A DNA stretch of 64,000 nucleotides. Source: Alnus glutinosa (lineage: Eukaryota > Streptophyta > Magnoliopsida > Fagales > Betulaceae). Position numbers and translations under genes: made by a program. The stretch lies in NCBI RefSeq assembly GCF_958979055.1, contig NC_084894.1, positions 19,809,616 through 19,873,615 of the forward strand, given 5' to 3'. Every line of letters starts with the position of its first letter. Positions within the stretch are counted from its first letter, which is position 1. Shown piece after piece: positions 35,984 through 47,612 of this stretch. Under the pieces are notes generated by a model. That model was not told the origin of the DNA, ran no database searches, and worked only from the letters and a program-made list of their open reading frames with translations.

Positions 35984-36817
35984 TGTAACGACCCAAGGAA
36001 AAGCGTTAGTTACATCTGCGCTATCACCTCAAAAAGAACTAGTCAATTTGAAGCGTTCCCTAGAATCACTCATAAAGTCCAGTTTTACCTACTAATTAGG
36101 TAATATGAGACTTAGCACTCATCTATCTCTTATAAACCACTCACTCTATGTGAGTTATTTATCTCTTTCCAATATGAGACCGGAGTATTACAAACTCCCC
36201 CCTTAAATCCCTGACGTCCTCGTCAGGGCCACGTCATGCAGTGCTCCAGTACCACATGACCTGGCGTTACTAGGTGACTCTGATACCATTTGTAACGACC
36301 CACCCCTAATGACACAATATTGTCCATTTTTGGCTCCCCAAACCAGACTTCCCAAGAGGTCACCCATCCTGAGATTGCTCTCGCAGAAGCACGCTTAACT
36401 GCGAAATTCTGATAGGTTCATGACCATCACGACTTTAAAATGCGTTGTGTCATAAATGATGCATTTATACATATAAGCACATCCTCATTCCCATGAGATG
36501 TGGGACGTCACAATCACCCCCTCTTGGGACCCAGCGTCCCCGCTGGCGACCCTCTTGGGCTTGTGCACGCTCCCACCATCTCAGGCTGGGCAATGGCTCT
36601 GATACTATTTGTAACGACCCAAGGAAAAGCGCTAGCCACATCTGCGCTATCACCCCAAAAGGACTAGTCAATTTGAAGCTTCCCTAGAATCCATTATAAA
36701 GCCCAGTTTCACTTAGTAACTAGGCAATGTGGGACTTAGCACCCATGAGTATCTTTATAAACTACTCACTTTATGTGAGCTATTCATCTCTTCCCAATAT
36801 GGAATCGGGGTGTTACA
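35984..36817 (-). mobile_element. Composite TRIM retrotransposon with three LTRs and a 5S-like segment
   Basis: Outer LTRs of about 209 bp at 35984-36192 and 36610-36817 both run TGTAACGACCC...GTTACA or ATTACA. They are flanked by the exact 5-bp duplication CTATA (35979-35983, 36818-36822). Between them lies a third, different LTR (36291-36512). Both LTR starts at 36291 and 36610 are preceded by an inverted tRNA-Met primer-binding site (CTCTGATACCA; CTCTGATACTA), so the element reads on the minus strand. There is no coding capacity. The form is that of TRIM elements; the inner LTR resembles Cassandra. Confidence 0.8.
36291..36512 (-). mobile_element. Cassandra-like LTR containing a 5S rRNA-like sequence
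   Basis: It starts TGTAACGACCCACCC and ends GGGACGTCACA. Bases 36346-36415 are the reverse complement of most of plant 5S rRNA, recognisable by CCCAAGAGGTCACCCATCCT and AAGCACGCTTAACTGCG. They span the internal promoter boxes A, IE and C. Cassandra TRIMs are known to carry such 5S-derived LTR sequences, which may allow Pol III transcription. Several substitutions are visible (for example GAGATTG in place of AGTACTA), so this is not a functional 5S gene. Confidence 0.85.
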
Positions 36818-37131
36818 CTATAGGTCATTTTTTAATATATATATATATTTATACTAAATAAGTATATAGTATACTAGTTAAGTAAATATTGTATTACATA
36901 TTAATTATAAGACTTTGATAATAGTATTTAGTATGTTAAACTAACATATTAAGTGATTAATAGTTAGTATGTAGGTTGTTCACAAACTCGGGTTTGAACC
37001 CGTTTTGATTACACATTGAAAAATGTGATAGCCTATCTTGAGCTCGACTATTTAAGCTCGACTCATAAACGGCCAGTCTTGAAATCTTAAAACTCGGTTC
37101 GTCTCGGCTTGATTACATCCTTATATACATG

Positions 37132-38090
37132 ATCTAAATGACCCAAACACTATTATAGAGAACACAAAGAAGAAATATACAACAAAAAGCCCAGAAATAT
37201 AAAACACAAGTAATTAAAACAAAAAGCAGATAAAACAACACAACAAATCTAGTTGAAAGAAGGGACTGGGAGCCATTGCCGCGTGAAGACCACGCGCCAC
37301 CACGGGAAGGCCTCTCTCCAGCATGAATCGCAAGGAACCGCCATGAACCACCTGAAACAGAGGTGGAGGAAGGGTAGAGGGTGATGCATGGCCACCACAC
37401 GCCAAAGAGGGAGACAAACTCCCAGGCGCACCGATGCAGTGACATCGGATGCACTGAAGAGGGTGATGCGTGGCCACCATGCACCGATGCAGTGATATCG
37501 GATGAGGACGAGGTGGCCATCGATGGATGCGGAAGACGTCGGCGAAACCACTATAGAGGCGCGTGTCGAGTAAAAATTGACAAAGGTGCGTAGAACTAGA
37601 TCTAAAGGTTTCGACCAACAACCAAGTCAAAAATTACAACAAACACTGTGGAGGTATAAGGCGGAGATCGGTACTAGCTGTGTTGAAGAAGATAGGGTTA
37701 AAGCAAGCTCCAGCAAAATACAGGACTGAATAGAGGCGTTAGCAGAGTGGAGAAAGGAGAAGGGAGAAGGAGAAAAGAGAAAAAAAAAAAAAAAAAGAGA
37801 GAGGAGGGAGAGGGAAGCTCTCCACCCATGGGACTGAGACGGTTGGTTTTTTTTTAGAGAAAATGGTTTTTAGAGAGAATGAGGAGAGATTGGAGAGTGG
37901 ATTGCGGCACTGCGATAATATCCAAGTTCAAAACTGTTTGGGTTTTCAATAGCTGCCAAAGAAGTACTTGAACAATACGATGCGGATACAACCGTAGAAA
38001 CTTGCCGAGCATTGACTTTGTGCATTCATTCAATTAAAATATCAGTTCAATACGTTATATATATATATATATATTTTCTTTTTTCTTTTT
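37132..38090. other. Unrecognised sequence with overlapping open frames
   Basis: The minus strand has three overlapping open frames (37134-37630) rich in Ser, His and Trp, without a recognisable domain; overlap in all frames argues against coding. From 37740 to 37910 the DNA is purine-rich (GGAGAAGGAGAAAAG). It may be the leader of a LINE or LTR element. Confidence 0.35.
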
Positions 38091-38759
38091 GGATAATTCC
38101 ACTACTGATTTCTGGGATTGGCCTAAATTACGAATCACTTCATGTGGTACAAAATGTTCATGAAGGGTCTTTGTGGTAAACTATATTTACGAATCATTTC
38201 CTGAACACGTTTTCCGTCCACCAAGTGAATAGATTTCGTTAGTTTGCCACCTCATATCCAGTAGGAAATCAACATGTGTCCATTACAATAATATATATAT
38301 ATTAAAAAAAATATAAATAAAACTTAAAAATTATTATTATTATTATTTATTTTTTAAAAAATAGAAAATAGTGAAGGGATGGCTATCGGTTGGGCAGCCA
38401 CCCCTAGTGGCCACCCTGCCACCCTCAAAGGCAACTAGGGGTGTCCCGAAGGCCACCTTGGCACCGGGGGGTGGCGCGCAGCCACCCCTTCACTATTTTT
38501 TATTTTTTATTTAAAAAAAAACATAATAATAATTTTTAAGTTTTATTTATTTATATTTTTATTGTGATGGACACATGTTGATTTCTTATTGGGTATGACG
38601 TGGCAAACTAACGGATTCTGTTAACTTGGTGGATGGAAAACGAGTTCAAGGAGTGATTTGTAATTATAGTTTACCACAAGGACCCTTTATGAACTTTTTG
38701 AACCACATGGAGTGATTTGTAATTTAGGCCAACTCCAAGGCCTAATGGTGTAATTATCC
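38091..38759. mobile_element. MITE with ~200-bp inverted arms and GC-rich core
   Basis: The left end GGATAATTCCAC and the inverted right end (TAATTATCC, ends 38759) enclose long arms. The left arm contains GGCCTAAATTACGAATCACTT and the right arm AGTGATTTGTAATTTAGGCC. The flanks are T-rich on both sides. The core (38375-38490) is a short GGGGTGGC/GCCACCCC array, as in the MITEs at 1014 and 31044, but the termini are different. Non-coding. Confidence 0.75.
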
Positions 38760-39488
38760 ATTTTTTTTAATAAATTTGTGGTCATCTTTCTAATAATTTG
38801 ATGGTGTTAATGCAATTGTCATGCCTAGCAGTCGGTTATCTCGAGATTCTACATGATAGATAAAAGTCATGCAAAAGGGGGATGACGACGATATCACTTT
38901 CGATGCTAAAGTCAGTAAAAGAATAGAAGAAATGATCAGAAACAAAGCACAATGAACAATGACCACAAAATGTAAGAACAAGCAAGAGCTAAAGAGAGTA
39001 TTCAGATATCTTAGAGGAGGTTACCTCTTGGTGTTCTGCTTGGGGGTTTTTGTAGAACAAACCCTTTACGTCTGGAGGAGTGATTCTCGGCCAGATTGGT
39101 CATGACATCTTCAATGCTTTCCATATCCAACTGATCCTCTTCAACTCAGGGAGCTGGTTCTGGGGTAAACCATTGGGTTTTTCCCTAATGAAGTGTAATC
39201 TCCTGTTGAAGCTGAGTAATTTCCTTCTCTAACGTTATAATCTTATGGATCCTTTCCTTACGGGATTATTCCATTTTCTAGCGTGATATTATAGCATTAT
39301 GCAATCTTTGGTGGTATTCATTTGGGTCGTGTTCAGCACGTCTAATTTTGGGGCTGTTCTAGGTCTGGGCCTCTTGGGCCTTTGCGAGTGCTGTGTTTGG
39401 TCAGGCTGTGACAGCAAGGCCTTTGAGTTGGGGGGAACCATCGAGTTTGGGCCTGGGCCCTCAAAAGGTGGAGTTTCTCCATTTCAGC

Positions 39489-39915
39489 AGCCTCCCATTT
39501 TCTTGAGCCACAGGTGTGGGTCAATGAGAATGAGAGTAAAAGATTCATTCCAGCAGCCGCCCATTCCCTTGGGCCACAAGTGCGGGATCCCAGCAACCCT
39601 CCATTCCTTTGGACTGCAGGTGTAGGCCAATGAGAATGAGAGTAAAATATCTATTCTAATAGCTTCCCTTTCCCTTGGGCCATAGGTGCATGCCAATGTG
39701 AATGAGAGTAAAAGATTTATTTTAATAGCCTCCCCTTCTCTTGGGCCATAGGTGCGGGCCAATGTGAATGAGAGTAAAAGATCAATTCCAAAAGGACCCC
39801 ATTCCCTTGGGCCACAGATGTTGGACAATGGGAATGAGAGTAAAAGATCCATTCCAGTCGCCCCAATTCCCTTGGGCCACAGGTATGGCTCAACGGGAAT
39901 GAGAGTAAAAGATTC
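39489..39915. repeat. 66-bp minisatellite, about six copies, open on the minus strand
   Basis: AATGAGAGTAAAAGAT and CCCTTGGGCCACAGGT recur; successive AGTAAA ends fall at 39646, 39712, 39778, 39844 and 39909, that is every 66, 66, 66 and 65 bp, with one deleted unit before. Because 66 is divisible by 3, the minus strand reads a 22-residue repeat around LLLSFTLA.TYGPRE. It begins about 90 bp downstream of the minus-strand gypsy integrase fragment, so it probably belongs to the 3' part of that element. Confidence 0.85.
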
Positions 39916-40003
39916 ACAAAAGAGGTCCAGTTGTTCCCCAGGCATGGGAAACTCAAGCCTGGGGGTTTTGCTCTGTAATTAGGAAGTCCAATTTCGATCG
40001 GCA

Positions 40004-40900
40004 TCATTGCTTCACTCCCGAAAGCCAGAGAGAAGGGGTCTCCCCTGTGGGCGTCCTTACAGTGGTTCTATACACCCAGAGTACTTCCGGGAGTTCATTT
40101 GCCCAGAGCCCTTTGGCCTGATCAAGTCTAGCTTTTATAACTTTGAAAATGGTTTTGTTTGTTCTCTCAACCTGTCTGTTAGCCTGAGGTGCGCTGGAGA
40201 CAAATAGTAGTTTTATTGTCTTCAATTGCGCGCAGCAATCTCGGAAGGCCTGGTTGTCGAACTGCTTACCGTTGCCGAAGAATATGGTGTGGTATCCCGA
40301 ATCTACATACTACAGACTACCATAGCTAGGAAGCGCTCAATGTTTTTCTATGTGATTGTGGCTAGGGCCTTAGCTTTCACCCATTTGGTAACATAATCAA
40401 CCGCCACTACAGCGAACTTTACCTGACCTTTTCCGGGTGGGAGAGGTCCTACGAAGTTGACACCCTACTGAGCGAAAGGCCAAGCAGGGAGTATCAGGGT
40501 TAGTTCTTTCGGCAGACTCCGTGGGACGTTTGATAACTGCTGACATTTCTTACAAGTCTTCACCATATTTTGTGCGTCTTTGGTCATGGTGGGCCACTAA
40601 TACCCGACATGGAGTGCTTTCCGTGCCAAAGATCACCCACCTGAGTGGTTTCCGTAGACATCTTCGTGGATTTCTCTGAGGATGTAGTCAGCTACAGCGG
40701 CTGACAGGGATCAGAGAATAGGGTGCACGAAGCTCATCTTGTACAAGACCCCTCCTTGTAAGAGGTAATGGGTTGCCCGACATCTAAGTCCTTTTGCTTC
40801 CTTTGGGTCGTTGGAGTGTTCCGTCTGTAAGATAAAGAGCAATAGACATACCTGACATTTTCACAGAGGTTAATGACGGGTGCGTCTACTATTTGTAACA
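40004..40900 (-). pseudogene. Ty3/gypsy integrase remnant (Tat/Athila-like)
   Basis: Minus strand, reading down from about 40900: DYILREIHEDVYGNHSGG, then the zinc region (MVKTCKKCQQLS), the catalytic core (GVNFVGPLPPGKGQVKFAVV, DYVTKWVKAKALA) and RQVERTNKTIFKVIKARLDQ, WVYRTT..TPTGETP. Several frameshifts and stops interrupt it (for example near 40590 and 40470). Integrase inserts the retroelement cDNA; this copy is dead. The 66-bp minisatellite lies immediately 3'. Confidence 0.75.
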
Positions 40901-41146
40901 TTTTCCCCTAAGAGCGCTAGCATTTCCTCTAAAACCTTTAAAATAGTCAAATTTAACTATTTTGAGCCTTTTTCTTTTTCACACCAACAGACTAGTCATT
41001 ATAAATTTTTTTACCAACATGAATTATAAATAGGCAATGTTGCATATTTCACTGTTCTATTGTTTACACTTTGTTTTATTAATATTTTCTCTCGCCCTCT
41101 CTGTCACTCCACCCGCATCCCTCTCTCTCTTCATTGAACCGCATCT

Positions 41147-41813
41147 AAGGGTGTACAACTGGTTGAGGTAACGGTTATTTGCTCATAACCGCTATCGCAA
41201 CCGGGGTCTCCGGTTATTCCTATTTTAACAACCGCAACTGCAATCGGCTTATCGGTTGCGGTTTTTATCAACCGCCAATTTTTTTTTATCGTTGAATTTT
41301 TCAATTTTAAAAAAATCCAATATTTGGCTAACTTACTTGCATCAGAGTGCTAGTTGTACTAGGTCTCGAGTTGTTTTGCTCTTCATAATTTAACTGTATC
41401 TTCAACACTACCAAATAAACAATAAGCTTGGGTCATTCTTTTTTATTAGTATATCTCTTCACAGTCAGACAGCCACGGCAAGAACAAGAAGAAGATCAAG
41501 TGCAAAGGACTTACTGGCAAAGAGCGAGAGAGATAGAGAAAAAACAATGGTGGCGTTGGAGCTTATAGGGGGTTTCAGTTTTTTTTTTTTGACAGATTAG
41601 GATAAAGGGGAAGGAGTTTCAGTTTATTTCTTAGCAAAGACTAAAGAAAAGAGAGTTAAATTTAATACAAGTGAAAACAAAAAGAGAAAACGACGTTCAA
41701 AAAATCAGATTTTTTCCTAAACACATGGGTTCTATTATTTTGGGTATCGGATTTTGACTAGAAGAAAATGTAACAAGTAGACAATCCACACACCGTGAGT
41801 TAAACACCACTAG

Positions 41814-41907
<94 letters not shown>

Positions 41908-42110
41908 TATATAGAATAATAAAAACCGGTTGCGGTTACCCGGTTATTAACCGGTTTTTTAAACTGCAATAACCGGTAACTGCAACCGGGTACCTGGTTA
42001 TCCGGTTGCGGTTATTTTCGGTTTTTTCAGTTTTTCCGGTTAGCGGTTGTTGCCGGTTATTAGCGGTTACTGGTTATTTTCGTTTAATAACCACACACAT
42101 GTACACCTTT
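41147..42110. mobile_element. Non-autonomous TIR element (hAT-like) with ACCGGTT subterminal repeats
   Basis: Ends TAAGGGTGTACAA and, inverted, TAAAGGTGTACATG enclose arms rich in AACCGGTT/GCGGTTAC motifs (41160-41275 and 41935-42080). CCGCATC occurs on both flanks, though offset by 3 bp on the right, so the duplication is imperfect. The interior contains a long (TA)n. There is no coding sequence. Confidence 0.6.
41816..41901. repeat. (TA)n microsatellite
   Basis: About 85 bp of uninterrupted TA inside the hAT-like element. Confidence 0.95.
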
Positions 42111-42186
42111 ACGGCCGCATCCCTCTCCCTCACCTCTCTCCGCCTTCTCTTTCCTCTCTCGATCTCTCTTCTCTCTGGTCGCTCTT

Positions 42187-42742
42187 TGTTATGCATCCGA
42201 GTGAGGGAGCTGGGTGTATGTTTCGGACAAGGATGCCTTGATACCAGGGCTTAAGGTACCTTGGATGGCTGCCACGTGGTTCTCCTATAGGAACTAGATC
42301 GGATGTGGACACCAGTTGCAGAAGGGTATTAGAGTCACTATGTTTATCTGTATGGGTCTTGTTGTAATTTCCTGTATTACCTTTAATTTCCTAATACAGT
42401 TCCAGGGTATTCTGGAACGTGCTAAGTGGGTTGTAGAGAGTTAACTTAGTGGTCAGTGGGTTAGTTAATCTTAGTGGGTCAGTTGGGTCGGTTAATCTTA
42501 GTGGGTCAGTTATTATGTAGTGGGTTCGGCCATTACTGGCAGTTCCCGATTGCTTTGTTGTTGCTACATGATTTATACCAGAGAAGTGGAAATGAAGGAT
42601 ATCTGTTGGGAGGTTAATCATACTACCGTGTGTTTATTAGTTAAACCTGGAAGTGTTAAAACATCTGAGCCGAGTGCTTGAGTGTGGAGGACTAGTCCCT
42701 CGAACTCCTAATTTTACTTAAATAATAACAGGATACGTAACA
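42187..42742 (+). repeat. 5' LTR of the chromovirus
   Basis: 556 bp, TG...CA ends. It contains the GTGGGTCAGTTGGGTCGG tandem duplication that the 3' LTR lacks. Confidence 0.93.
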
Positions 42743-42744
42743 AG

Positions 42745-42757
42745 TGGTATCAGAGCC
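42745..42757 (+). promoter_or_regulatory. Primer-binding site (initiator tRNA-Met)
   Basis: TGGTATCAGAGCC, two bases after the 5' LTR, complementary to the 3' end of initiator methionine tRNA; primes minus-strand DNA synthesis. Confidence 0.9.
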
Positions 42758-42771
42758 GCGTTCCTGCGACC

Positions 42772-45700
42772 ATGGCCGAAGGTACTCGTACATCTCAACT
42801 GGCGGAGGCTCTCACCAAGCTGAGAGAGGAATGCAGAGCTGAGAGTCAGAAGTTAACCCAACTTTTTGATTCCTTCAGCACACAAAGTCAAAAGTTAACC
42901 CAACTTTCTGATTCCGTCAACACACAATAGGAAACTATCAACAACCTTCAAGCAGACAACAAGGCATTTCAAAGCCGAACGAAGGAGAATTTGCATGTGA
43001 TTATGGAAGTATTGGCAATTAAAGCACCCAAACAGAATCCTGGAGGGGTGATGGTACAGGGAGAAACAAGTGGGGAAAAGAGCCCCAGCATACCTCCAAT
43101 CACGGGAGGAGAAGGAGTCATATTGGGATAAAGTGGTTCTTTTATTCCATCAACCCCTGAGGGAGCAGGAATTAATCCCAGATCGGTCAACTTGGACTTC
43201 CCCAAGTTTGACGGAAACGACCCAACTAATTGGGTTCTAAAGGCCCATCAATTCTTTGTATATGGGCAAGTACCAGACAATCAGAGGGTCCCAATAGCCT
43301 ATTTCCACATGGAAGGGAAGGCTTTGCAGTGATGTAACTGGCTAATGGAGTCAGGGTCAATTCGGAGCTGGGAGGAATTTGTAGTGGCTCTGAAAATCAG
43401 GTTCGCACCTTCAGACTATGATGACCCCGTAGGAGCATTTACAAAATTGCAGCAAACTTCGACTGTGGATGAGTACCAGTCCCAGTTTGAGGTACTGTCC
43501 AACAGAATTCCAGGTTTGATAGAGTATTTTCGGGTGAGCTCTTTCGTCAGCGGACTCAAGGAGGAGGTGAGGATTATGGTAACTATGCTCAAACCCACGA
43601 CCCTCCCAAATGCTTTTGGGTTGGCCTGCTTACAAGAACATGAAATTTGTAGAAGAAACCGAAATTCCAAGTCCCAAAATTGGTCTTCCAACTCATTCTA
43701 CCCGAGATTGCCCACCCCATCTTATACCAACAAACCTACCCATAACCAACCAGCCAACAATCAGTTTTCCAACCCCTACCCAAACCGAAACACTACCTAT
43801 CCTTACTCCGGAAACACCATTCGAAAACCTACCCTACCCATGAGGAGGATTTCTCCTAGTCAAATGCAGGAGAGAAGGGAGAAAGGATTGTGCTATTACT
43901 GTGATGAGAAATATCAAGCTGGGCATAAGTGCAATAAACCAAGGTTGCTTGTTTTGGAAGGAATGGAGTGGGAAGAGAAGGAAGAAACAGTGGAGGAAGA
44001 GTTGCTGGAATTCCAGGGAGTACAAGCTCCAGGTGAAGCGGAAGAGGGTGAGTTGCTCGGCATCTCCTTACATGCCTTAGCAGGAACTCCAACTCCCCGC
44101 ACAATGAGGTTGATGGGAAGCATTGGTTCGGTGGAAGTGGTTATTCTAATTGATACCGGAAGTACCCACAGTTTTGTGGATCCCAATGTAGCCAGAAAAG
44201 CCCAACTCCCAGCTGATGAAAAGGGACAGCTGATAGTGATGGTAGCGGATGGGGCTACCCTTTCTTGCCAAGGTCAATGTAAGGCAGTGTCCATTCTACT
44301 ACAGGGTTGTAAATTTTCGGCTACTCTACACCTCCTAACTCTGGGGGGTTGTGATGTGGTCCTAGGAGTTGACTGGCTGAGGTGTCTCGGACCTATTCTA
44401 TGGGATTTCGGGACCCTCACCATGAAATTTCCCTATAACCATCAAAAAGTAACCTTGCAAGGGATGTCACCAACCCCTGAATTGCTGGATGCGAGAGAGA
44501 CAATGCCCAAGTCCACGGGAGCCAGCTGCAAAGGTGTGTGGGTACAGCTTATGGAGATTACAGCAGATCAGCCCAGGACCATGTTACACCTGGCTGTCCA
44601 GCAGCTTATTGAAGGGTACCCGGAGGTTTTTAAGGAGCCAGAAGAACTACCACCGTCCAGGAGCCATGACCACCAAATTCTCCTTAAGGATGAGGCTAAA
44701 CCTACGTGTGTGAGGCCTTATCGCTATCCTTACTATCAAAAGGGGGAAATTGAGAAGTTAGTCCAAGAGATGCTGAGTTCGAGAGTCATTCGTCCCAGCC
44801 AAAGTCTGTACTCATCGCCGGTGTTACTTGTGAGGAAGGTGGATGGGAGTTGGAGGATGTGCGTGGACTACAGGGCGCTCAACCGAGACACCATTAAGGA
44901 TAAATATCCTATCCCCAATATAGATGAACTGCTGGATGAGTTACATGGGGCAGTGATATTTTCTAAATTGGACCTACGGTCCAGTTATCACCAAATCCAG
45001 ATGAAACCCGAGGATATGCCCAAGACTACCTTCCGGACACATGAAGGGCACTACGAATTTCTAGTAATGCCCTTCGGCTTAACCAATGCACCGTCTACTT
45101 TCCAAGGATTGATGAACGAGGTATTTCAACCCTATCTTAGAAAATTTGTTTTAGTTTTCTTTGACGATATCTTAGTTTATAGTCTGAACCTTAAGGAACA
45201 TCTAAAGCATTTAAGGTTTGTACTTGAGGTTTCAAAGGAACATCAGTTATATGCCAAGGCCTCAAAATGTAAATTTGGGAGTTTGGAGGTAGATTACTTA
45301 GGCCGTGTTCTGTCAGAAGGAGTGAAGGCTGACCCTGCTAAGATTGTGGCTATGAAGAATTGGCCAAACCCTCGAATTCCCAAGGCCTTGAGAGGATTTT
45401 TGGGTCTGACTGGGTATTATAGAAAGTTTGTTAAGGGCTATGGAGGAGTGGCAGCACCCTTAACGACACTTTTGAAGAAAAATTCCTTCGGATGGAATGC
45501 TAGTGCTGAAGAGGCTTTTCGAAGTCTTAATGAATTAATGTCCACCCCACCAGTGTTGGGTTCACCAGATTTTACTAAAAGATTCCTAGTTGAAAATGTG
45601 ATGCTTCAGAGGCGAGTATAGGAGCGGTGTTAATGCAGGAGGGGAGACCTCTAGCATATTTAAGCCAAGGGTTGAAAGGGAAAAGCTTATTCTTATCAAC

Positions 45701-47600
45701 GTATGAAAAATAATTGTTGGCATTGGTTATGGTAGTTAGGAAGTGGATGCATTATTTATTAAGGCAGGCTTTTGTAGTTCATACTGATCAACATGCCCTT
45801 AAATATCTACTAAAGCAGAGAATAGGAACACCCACCCAGCAGAAATGGGTCTCTAAGCTCTTAGGATATGACTTCACTGTAGAATACAAAAGAGGGAGGG
45901 AGAACAAAGCTGCAGATGCCCTATCTAGGGTACCGTTTAGGGAAATAAAAGCTAGTGATGCAGGACCTATGGATGAAACAGATAATGAAGCAGGTACTCA
46001 TGCATAATTAGTAGCAGAAACAGATGCTGATGCTGATGCAGAAAATGCTAAACCAGAAACAAAGGCCACAGCGCAGTCTAAATCGGCAGAGCCATAGATA
46101 AATAGAGAAACAGAGGCAGCAAATCAATCAGACATATCCCAATCACAATTGTAAGCAATTAGCACAATTAGCGCAGACTGGTTAGAAGAGCTTAGAAAGA
46201 CTTATCCAGAAGATCCCATGTTACAGGAGCTACTCCAGCAAGTCCAGGAAGGAGCCCTCAACCCAGCCAAATTCAACTTGCAGAATGGACTCATCTTCTA
46301 CAAGGGGAGACTACATTTGGGCTCCTTGGTGCCAATCCTGCACCAGTTTCACAGCAGTCCATTAGCTTGTCACATGGGGAACCAAAAGACCTATTCAAAG
46401 GTGAAGAGGGAGTTCTACTGGCCTGGAATGAAGAAAGATATCCGCAGCTACATCCGGGGATGTGACATATGCCAAAGGAACAAAGTGGAGAACATCCATC
46501 CAGTAGGGTTATTACAACCACTCCCCATTCCTTCTCAGGTATGGACAGAAGTCAGTATGGACTTCATAGGGGGATTGTCAATTTTGCAAGGAAAGGATGT
46601 GATAATGGTGGTCATCGACAGACTCAGCAAATATGCCCACTTCATACCCCTAACTCACCCATACACAACTGGAATAGTAGCTCATCTCTTTCTCGACCAA
46701 ATTTTCAAGCTCCATGGATTACCCAAATCCATAGTCAGTGACAGAGACAGAATCTTTACAAGCAACTTTTAGAAGGATCTATTCCGTCTAAGTGGTACCG
46801 ATCTCCTCTTGAGTTCAGCTTACCACCCACAGACAAATGGGCAAACAGAGATTATGAACAAAGGGTTGGAAGGGTATCTCAGAAGTTTTATAGGTGACTA
46901 ACCGAATGATTGGCTAAAATGGCTTTCATTGGCCGAATGGTCTTACAATACCTCAGAACACTCTTCTACAAAAATCACCCCTTTTGAGGCGGTTTACGGT
47001 TTTTCTCTTCCACGGCTCTTACCTTACGAACCTGGAACTACTAGTGTTCAGGCGATTGAGGAAACCCTAAAGACAAGAGAGTTCATTCTTTCTTTGATCA
47101 GGGAGAACTTACAGGATGCGCAAGATAGGCTGAAAGTCTACGCTGACAGACATCGCACTTCCCGTGAGTTTGAAATTAGAGATTGGGTCTATCTCCGTCT
47201 TCGACCTTACAGACAGATGTCGGTGTCTATCCGACGTAACCTAAAGCTCTCCCCACGGTATTATGGACCTTTTCAGGTCATTCAGAGAATCGGACAGGTC
47301 GCCTACAAGCTGGATCTACCCCAAAGTTCACAAATCTACCCTGTATTCCATGTTTCTCTTCTCAAAAAACAACTCGGAACACAAACCATTCTCCTGGTGA
47401 CCCTACCGACCCTAACCCCAAAAGGGACCCTAACAGCCAAACCAGAGAAGATACTTACCAGGAGATTGATGAAAAAAGGGAACCGTGCCGGTGCGGAAGT
47501 GCTCATCCAATGGGCTGGAGCTACGGAAGAGGATGCAACATGGGAGGATCTTGAAGTACTTCAGGGGAGATTTTCGGACCTTGTGGGCAAGGTCCTTTGA
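42772..47600 (+). pseudogene. Chromovirus gag-pol polyprotein, multiply interrupted
   Basis: The ATG at 42772 starts gag (LDFPKFDGNDPTNWV; zinc knuckle CYYCDEKYQAGHKC at about 43890). Next come protease (LIDTGSTHSFVD, 44147), reverse transcriptase (44790-45300, with FFDDIL at the active site), RNase H, integrase (H2C2 about 46340-46470; MDFIGG and SDRD core Asp residues; GPF region at 47263) and a C-terminal chromodomain (VLIQWAGATEEDATWED, 47495). In-frame stops lie at 42928, 43129, 43330, 45711, 46005, 46095, 46152, 46770 and 46899, and a frameshift near 45598 at the start of RNase H. The longest intact piece (43345-45621) covers gag C-terminus to RT. The chromodomain would direct integration to marked chromatin. 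Inactive. Confidence 0.92.
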
Positions 47601-47612
47601 TGAAAGGGGCTG

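Larger units (their letters stand above)
35510..37123. mobile_element. hAT-like non-autonomous element carrying a nested TRIM
   Basis: Ends TAGTGATGTAAATAAAC (35510) and, inverted, TAAGGATGTAATCAAGC (37123) are flanked by TATACAAG (35502-35509) and TATACATG (37124-37131), an 8-bp duplication with one mismatch. Subterminal CTCGAGCTCG and ACTCGACT motifs resemble those of the 5.7-kb hAT element at 23688. No transposase is encoded. The TRIM at 35984-36817 was inserted into it later. Confidence 0.75.

Noticed and set aside
36346..36415. 5S rRNA gene
   Set aside because: Only part of 5S, with substitutions, and inside a TRIM LTR.
37134..37630. Protein-coding gene with three overlapping minus frames
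   Set aside because: Open in all three frames with no domain or splice signal; codon use gives no favourite frame.
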